Source of the DNA: Chryseobacterium salivictor
Lineage (GTDB): Bacteria; Bacteroidota; Bacteroidia; Flavobacteriales; Weeksellaceae
DNA length: 64,000 bases
Reading direction: 5' to 3'
NCBI RefSeq assembly: GCF_004359195.1
Contig: NZ_CP037954.1
Location: forward strand, 2,604,001-2,668,000
The first letter of the stretch is position 1; the number at the start of each line of letters is the position of its first letter. Of the stretch, positions 61,333 to 64,000 are shown piece after piece. The notes beneath the pieces are model-generated. The model was given only the letters and a program-made list of their open reading frames with translations, was not told where the DNA came from and did not search any database. Made by a program: the position numbers and the translations under genes.

Positions 61333-61363
61333 TTTGCGCTTTCAAACTAAAAAATTATCTTTG
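61333..61363 (+). promoter_or_regulatory. Promoter of the aminotransferase gene
   Basis: TTTG (61333-61336) and TATCTTTG (61356-61363) are 19 bases apart, an excellent match to the -33/-7 consensus. Transcription near 61369 excludes the upstream ATG at 61334 and fixes the start at 61382. Confidence 0.7.
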
Positions 61364-61381
61364 ATTCTTTTAAAATTAAAT

Positions 61382-62581
61382 ATGGAAAAATTCTCAAACC
61401 GGCTGAACCGAATGAGTTTCTCACAGACCTTTGTAATGAGCAACAAAGTGCGGCAAATGAAAGCAGAAGGAATCGATGTGATCAGTCTAACGCTTGGCGA
61501 ACCCGATTTCGATGTACCAAAAAATATTAAAGAAGCTGCTTTTGCGGCGATTAATAATAATTTCAGCCACTACTCGCCTGTTCCGGGATTTCTGGATTTA
61601 AGGGAGGCCATTTGCGCAAAGTTAAAAAGAGATAATAATTTAGAATACAACGCTTCGCAGATTTGTGTGTCAAATGGGGCCAAACAAGCGATTATAAACG
61701 TACTTGCTTCCATCATCAACGATGGCGACGAAGTTATTCTGCCCGCACCGTACTGGGTAAGCTACGATGAAATGGTGAAAATGATGGGTGGAAAATCTGT
61801 TTTCGTGGAAACGTCGATCGACACCGAGTTTAAAATGACCGCGGAACAACTCGAAAAAGCAATTACACCAAACACAAAAGCCCTGCTTTACAGTTCTCCG
61901 TGCAATCCATCGGGAAGTTATTATACGTATGAAGAACTTGAAAGTATTGCAAATGTTATTGCAAAATACCCTCAAATAACGATTATCTCTGATGAGATTT
62001 ATGAGTTTATCAATTATGAAGGAAAGCATACTTCGATTGCAGAATTTCAGCAGGTTTATGAGCAAACAGCCGTAATCAACGGGATGTCGAAAGCATTTGC
62101 GATGACGGGTTGGCGAATTGGCTATTCTGCCTGTCCGACCTGGTTGGCAAAAGCCTGTGAGAAAATTCAGGGACAAATGACAAGCGGCGCCAATACCATG
62201 GCTCAAAAAGCGTCCATCACAGCATTGCAAACCGATCCGGCTGAATATCGTTTTATGATTGAAGAATTTAAAAAACGACGGGACTTGGTTTTTTCATTAA
62301 TAAAAAATATTCCCGGTTTCAAAGTAAATTATCCGAAAGCAGCATTTTACTTTTTCCCTGATATTTCTTTTTACATCGGTAAAACTTTAAATGGAACTCT
62401 GATTAAAGATGCCGATGATTTCGCGATGTTCCTATTAGAAAATGCCCATGTGGGAACGGTCGGCGGCGTTTCTTTTGGTAATCCTAACTGTATCCGTTTT
62501 TCCTACGCTGCGTCTGAAAAAGAACTCACAGAAGCGATGAGGCGAATTCACGAATTTTTAGAAAAGGTTGAAATTAGCTAA
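61382..62581 (+). CDS. Pyridoxal-phosphate aminotransferase, aspartate aminotransferase type
   Basis: 399 residues, class I/II fold. The PLP lysine is Lys237 in NGMSKAFAMTGWRIGY. SNGAKQAIINVLASI, APYWVSYDEMV, SSPCNPSGSYYTYEEL, ISDEIYEF and the C-terminal Arg in NCIRFSYA are the other fold landmarks. The N-terminus SLTLGEPDFDVP fits subgroup I-gamma aspartate aminotransferases, which interconvert aspartate and oxaloacetate, sometimes also prephenate. The start at 61382 is set by the promoter. A shared terminator follows. Confidence 0.93.
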   Translation: MEKFSNRLNRMSFSQTFVMSNKVRQMKAEGIDVISLTLGEPDFDVPKNIKEAAFAAINNNFSHYSPVPGFLDLREAICAKLKRDNNLEYNASQICVSNGAKQAIINVLASIINDGDEVILPAPYWVSYDEMVKMMGGKSVFVETSIDTEFKMTAEQLEKAITPNTKALLYSSPCNPSGSYYTYEELESIANVIAKYPQITIISDEIYEFINYEGKHTSIAEFQQVYEQTAVINGMSKAFAMTGWRIGYSACPTWLAKACEKIQGQMTSGANTMAQKASITALQTDPAEYRFMIEEFKKRRDLVFSLIKNIPGFKVNYPKAAFYFFPDISFYIGKTLNGTLIKDADDFAMFLLENAHVGTVGGVSFGNPNCIRFSYAASEKELTEAMRRIHEFLEKVEIS

Positions 62582-62598
62582 AAAAGATATCCCATAAA

Positions 62599-62629
62599 AA
62601 AACCGGTTTGAAAATTTCAAACCGGTTTT
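62599..62629. terminator. Bidirectional terminator
   Basis: AAAACCGGTTTGAAA (62599-62613) and TTTCAAACCGGTTTT (62615-62629) form a nearly perfect inverted repeat between converging genes. Confidence 0.88.
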
Positions 62630-62647
62630 CTTTATTGTGAGAAAGAA

Positions 62648-63427
62648 TTAAAATTTAATAATATCTTTCATTTTCTCGTTTTCTTCGTTGACCAAATCGT
62701 CGTCCACCAGGATTTTTCCTGAATGCTCGTCGATAATGATTTTTTTACGTTGAGCAATTTCCATTTGCTTTTGTGGAGGCAATGTGAAGAATGATCCTTT
62801 CGGCGCACCTCTTTCTAAACCTACTACTGCTAAACCGGTTGGTGAATTCGTACGGATTCTGTGGTAAGAAGCCAATAATCTTTCATCAATATTTTTAGCG
62901 AATTCGTTTGATTTTTCAATCAGGAAATCTTCTTCTTTCTGAGTTTCAGAAACTAAATTCTCGAGTTCTTCTTTTTTGAATTTCAAGTGATTTTTCAAAT
63001 CAGCTATTTTCGAATTTAACTCGTCTAAAGTTTCATTCTTATGGCTTATTTTTACACTAAATTCATTGATTCTTTTTTCTGAAAGTTGAATTTCCAATTC
63101 CTGAAATTCAATTTCTTTATCCAAAGATTCGAATTCTTTGTTATTTCTTACGTTATCTTGCTGAGATTTATATTTATCAATCAAAGTTTTTGCGTGACTG
63201 ATCACTTCATTCTTTGTATTGATTTCATCGTTTTGAAGTTTAATCTCACTTTGAAATTTCTCAGCTCTTTTTTCTAAACCTTCGATTTCAATTTCTAAAT
63301 CTTCCACTTCAATTGGCAATTCGCCTCTTGTGCTACGGATTTCGTCTAATCTTGAATCGATGATTTGTAGGTCGTAAAGTGCTCTTAGTTTGTCTTCAAC
63401 GGCGATTTCTACTGTTTTTTTAGCCAT
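62648..63427 (-). CDS. Coiled-coil protein of the 'zf-RING_7' (C4-type zinc ribbon) family lacking all cysteines
   Basis: 259 residues. Residues about 15-190 are a long helical coiled coil typical of the family (LRALYDLQIIDSRLDEIRSTRGELP ... KYKSQQDNVRNNKEFESLDKEIEFQELEI). The C-terminal region normally folds as a zinc ribbon (CGGC-FMTLPPQ...CPSCGR-IL). Here the same stretch reads RGAPKGSFFTLPPQKQMEIAQRKKIIIDEHSGKILVDD, so all four Cys are replaced, and the whole protein has no Cys. The function of the family is not settled. It is 3 bases from the Nif3-family gene, a pairing seen widely in bacteria. Confidence 0.88.
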   Translation of the reverse strand: MAKKTVEIAVEDKLRALYDLQIIDSRLDEIRSTRGELPIEVEDLEIEIEGLEKRAEKFQSEIKLQNDEINTKNEVISHAKTLIDKYKSQQDNVRNNKEFESLDKEIEFQELEIQLSEKRINEFSVKISHKNETLDELNSKIADLKNHLKFKKEELENLVSETQKEEDFLIEKSNEFAKNIDERLLASYHRIRTNSPTGLAVVGLERGAPKGSFFTLPPQKQMEIAQRKKIIIDEHSGKILVDDDLVNEENEKMKDIIKF

Positions 63428-63430
63428 ATT

Positions 63431-64000
63431 TTATAAAAAATAGTTTACAGGGTTGGTTTTCTCGGTAGATTTTGAGACTGCAAAGATAGTGAATTTTTGT
63501 GATAATATATCAACCAAATGCTCAGTAACAAATTGTTCGGATTCAAAATGACCGATGTCGCAAGTCAACATTTTCCCGTCTCCCTGGAAATAATCATGAT
63601 ATTTTAGGTCGCCCGTTAAATAGGCGTCACATTTTTGGGAAATTGCCGCACCGATTCCGCTCGCGCCGCTACCGCCTAAAACGCCGACTCTCTTGATTTT
63701 TTTGTTGATGAAATCAGAATGGCGAATTGCTTTTAAATTAAATTTATCTTTAACAAAAGTCAGGAATTGTTCTTCGTCCATCGCTTCTTCAAACTCACCA
63801 AATCTCCCTAAACCCAAAAAATGGTTTTCATTTTCTAACTGAATAATTTGATAAGCCACCTCTTCATAAGGATGCGCAGATTTCATCGCATTAATAATTT
63901 GATTTTTTTTATAACTTTCATAAATTACCGAAATCATCACTTCATCCGCATTTTCGCGAATCCCAATTTTTCCGGAGAATGGGTCTGCCCCTTCTATTGG
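63431..64000 (-). CDS. Nif3-like dinuclear metal centre protein, 3' part
   Basis: The frame stays open to the right edge, so the N-terminal part is outside; 189 residues are visible. PIEGADPFSGKIGIRENADEVMISVIYES begins in the inserted CutA-like domain, HPYEEVAYQIIQLEN continues it, and the C-terminal Nif3 half follows: KRVGVLGGSGASGIGAAISQKCDAYLTGDLKYHDYFQGDGKMLTCDIGHFESEQFVTEHL, with likely metal ligands His (YHDY) and His-x-x-Glu (GHFESE). A GTG at 63938-63940 is inside the domain and not the start. The family is widespread with a disputed role in GTP cyclohydrolase-like or metal-dependent chemistry. It forms an operon with the coiled-coil gene. Confidence 0.9.
   Translation of the reverse strand, partial: PIEGADPFSGKIGIRENADEVMISVIYESYKKNQIINAMKSAHPYEEVAYQIIQLENENHFLGLGRFGEFEEAMDEEQFLTFVKDKFNLKAIRHSDFINKKIKRVGVLGGSGASGIGAAISQKCDAYLTGDLKYHDYFQGDGKMLTCDIGHFESEQFVTEHLVDILSQKFTIFAVSKSTEKTNPVNYFL

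Noticed and set aside
61670..62230. A 186-codon open frame on the minus strand.
   Set aside because: It lies wholly opposite the aminotransferase gene, which has clear motifs; its own translation is rich in Cys, Arg and His without any family features.

Overview
The window is chromosomal DNA of a flavobacterium, most likely the Chryseobacterium/Kaistella group of the Weeksellaceae. This rests on AT-rich DNA (G+C judged by eye in the mid-thirties, not computed), the Bacteroidota -7 promoter element TAnnTTTG at many gene starts, lipoboxes of Bacteroidota type, and flavobacterial gene forms: BT0820-type phosphatase, fused E1 alpha/beta dehydrogenase, GNAT-nitrilase fusion, and DnaE with an N-terminal exonuclease. 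Coding density is high. I saw no rRNA, tRNA, CRISPR array, insertion sequence or prophage.

Layout. 1-6240: end of a PD-(D/E)XK nuclease gene, a glutaryl-CoA-type dehydrogenase, a small lipoprotein, an 800-base gap, an S9D-type peptidase and a DoxX protein. 6241-10615: era, then a non-homologous end-joining locus, ku followed by ligD; ligD is split by a one-base frame change in a run of ten A. 10612-16840: SGNH hydrolase, methyltransferase, map, HAD phosphatase, acyl-ACP desaturase, gpmI, GNAT. 17222-19704: a compact signalling operon (unknown protein, seven-helix membrane protein, histidine kinase, NarL-type regulator) with nearly identical palindromes at both ends. 19892-24765: YggS-type PLP protein, a sigma-54 activator with candidate sigma-54 promoters before it and before the next gene, two small genes and a MATE exporter. 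25205-32000: a TetR-TolC-MFP-RND efflux operon.

32315-37714 is the most distinctive region: a curli (functional amyloid) operon with a long CsgA of twenty exact 11-residue repeats, a CsgB-like nucleator behind a strong hairpin, a CsgH-CsgE fusion, CsgF, a CsgG carrying an extra C-terminal barrel-like domain, and a large surface-type lipoprotein. It is followed convergently by a LuxR-type regulator with a degenerate receiver, reminiscent of CsgD.

38705-64000: dnaE, a branched-chain-type E1 dehydrogenase, a Ca2+/H+ antiporter, ligA, a second efflux operon (TetR-TolC-EmrA-EmrB) with a well-placed palindromic operator, a small Cys-rich exported peptide, holB, an outer-membrane protein with lptC, anmK, the GNAT-nitrilase fusion, rsmG, an aspartate-type aminotransferase, a coiled-coil 'zinc ribbon' protein that has lost all its cysteines, and the 3' part of a Nif3-family gene running off the edge.

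Functions are assigned from motifs and remembered family features, not from database searches.
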